A stretch of DNA of 8,052 nt from CAJBLF01 sp964495825 (GTDB taxonomy: Bacteria > Patescibacteriota > Gracilibacteria > Absconditabacterales > Absconditicoccaceae): NCBI GenBank assembly GCA_964495825.1, contig CAZBWI010000026.1, positions 1-8,052 of the forward strand. Reading direction: 5' to 3'. Under the pieces are notes generated by a model. It made no database searches and had not been told where the DNA came from. It was given only the letters and a program-made list of their open reading frames with translations. The first letter of the stretch is position 1. Each line of letters begins with the position of its first letter. This document shows, piece by piece, positions 7,790 to 8,052 of the stretch. The translations under genes were made by a program, and so were the position numbers.

Positions 7790-8017
7790 TTATCTTGATA
7801 CAAGTTTCGTGAATTGTAGCTCATGCGATCATGAGAATATCTTTATATGACCGTACATTGATTCTTTTATAGTAAGTGTATATCAAGATATATGTTGATC
7901 TTTAAGTATTTGATAGGTAGTATTCATATAAGTTATAGTACCATCTCTCCTTAATGTCCTATCTGTATTTTTAGCAAAGACCCACTCAAGGTCAACTAAT
8001 TCTTCTTTGGTAAAAAT
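7790..8017 (-). pseudogene. C-terminal fragment of a DDE (integrase-type) transposase with two TGA-Gly codons
   Basis: The minus strand encodes 75 residues ending in TAA. The stretches LEWVFAKNTDRTLRRDGTIT, YMNTTYQIL and FSGSHELQF resemble the C-terminal beta-barrel region that follows the catalytic core in IS481/IS1202/Mu-like transposases (pattern R-T-x-x-x-D-G-T-I-x-Y, then a Gly turn and a final L-x-F strand). TGA at 7885-7883 and 7831-7829 encodes glycine at expected turns. The frame meets a TAA at 8020-8018, inside the 42-bp repeat, so the catalytic core is absent here. Either the gene is broken at that point or the sequence beyond 8011 is an artefactual junction. Family assignment is by pattern recognition only. 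Confidence 0.6.
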
Positions 8018-8052
8018 TTAAGTTCGAAATGCACAGGAAGTAAATATAAGCA
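8011..8052 (-). repeat. Right copy of the 42-bp perfect inverted repeat, at the window end
   Basis: Exact reverse complement of 35-76, running to the last base. The transposase reading frame is lost within it (TAA at 8020-8018), while codons on the inner side read well as transposase. This places a likely sequence junction at or near 8011-8017. Confidence 0.95.

Larger units (their letters stand above)
7750..8017 (-). mobile_element. One end of an insertion element (IS481/IS1202-like?), incomplete
   Basis: Two direct copies of TAGAATTGTCAGT (7750-7762 and 7776-7788) lie just outside the stop codon of a minus-strand transposase tail. Repeated transposase-binding sites at the element end are typical of Mu-like DDE transposons. 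Only this end is visible, so family, target duplication and length cannot be given. The element borders, and probably interrupts, the large orphan gene. Confidence 0.6.

Noticed and set aside
35..8052. Terminal inverted repeats of a linear plasmid or of one transposon spanning the window
   Set aside because: The left copy starts 34 bases inside the window, the cargo is housekeeping genes such as pnp, and the right copy breaks a transposase frame. A chimera or dispersed repeat fits better.

Overview
The window reads as bacterial DNA in which TGA is a sense codon for glycine (genetic code 25). This code is known from the candidate-phyla lineages Absconditabacteria (SR1) and Gracilibacteria (BD1-5/GN02). 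Under the standard code the window breaks into many short ORFs. When TGA is read as Gly they join, in frame, into six complete genes plus a transposase tail. Together these hold 22 in-frame TGA codons, and every gene ends in TAA or TAG. Several TGAs sit exactly where conserved PNPase glycines belong. The DNA is AT-rich, intergenic gaps are short, and clear Shine-Dalgarno sequences are missing.

Layout. Positions 1-248 hold an incomplete minus-strand ORF at the left edge, a sigma70-like promoter and a long imperfect hairpin that leads into pnp. Positions 249-2381 are a full-length polynucleotide phosphorylase (710 aa, six TGA-Gly codons). Positions 2462-3022 are a membrane-anchored GyrI-like/SOUL-type ligand-binding protein, followed by a clear intrinsic terminator at 3049-3076. 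Positions 3138-3986 and 4011-4295 are two closely spaced genes of unknown function. Positions 4426-5364 are an eIF2B-alpha-like sugar-phosphate isomerase whose motifs best fit ribose-1,5-bisphosphate isomerase. Positions 5386-7752 are a 788-codon, charged, probably helical protein of unknown function with nine TGA-Gly codons. Its TAG stop lies inside the terminal repeat of an insertion element. Positions 7750-8017 are one end of that element (two 13-bp direct repeats) with the C-terminal part of a minus-strand DDE transposase, also written with TGA-Gly. The last 42 bases (8011-8052) are the exact reverse complement of 35-76.

How the genes may work together. PNPase degrades RNA by phosphorolysis. 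A ribose-1,5-bisphosphate isomerase serves the archaeal-type AMP pathway, which turns nucleoside monophosphates into ribulose-1,5-bisphosphate for form II/III RuBisCO, a pathway reported in SR1 and some other candidate phyla. The isomerase therefore mildly favours Absconditabacteria over Gracilibacteria. RuBisCO and AMP phosphorylase are not in the window, so the pathway is inferred. The most notable regulatory candidate is the pnp leader, where a long stem-loop starts a few bases after the predicted transcription start. This resembles in layout, though not in sequence, the RNase III/PNPase autoregulated leader of E. coli pnp.
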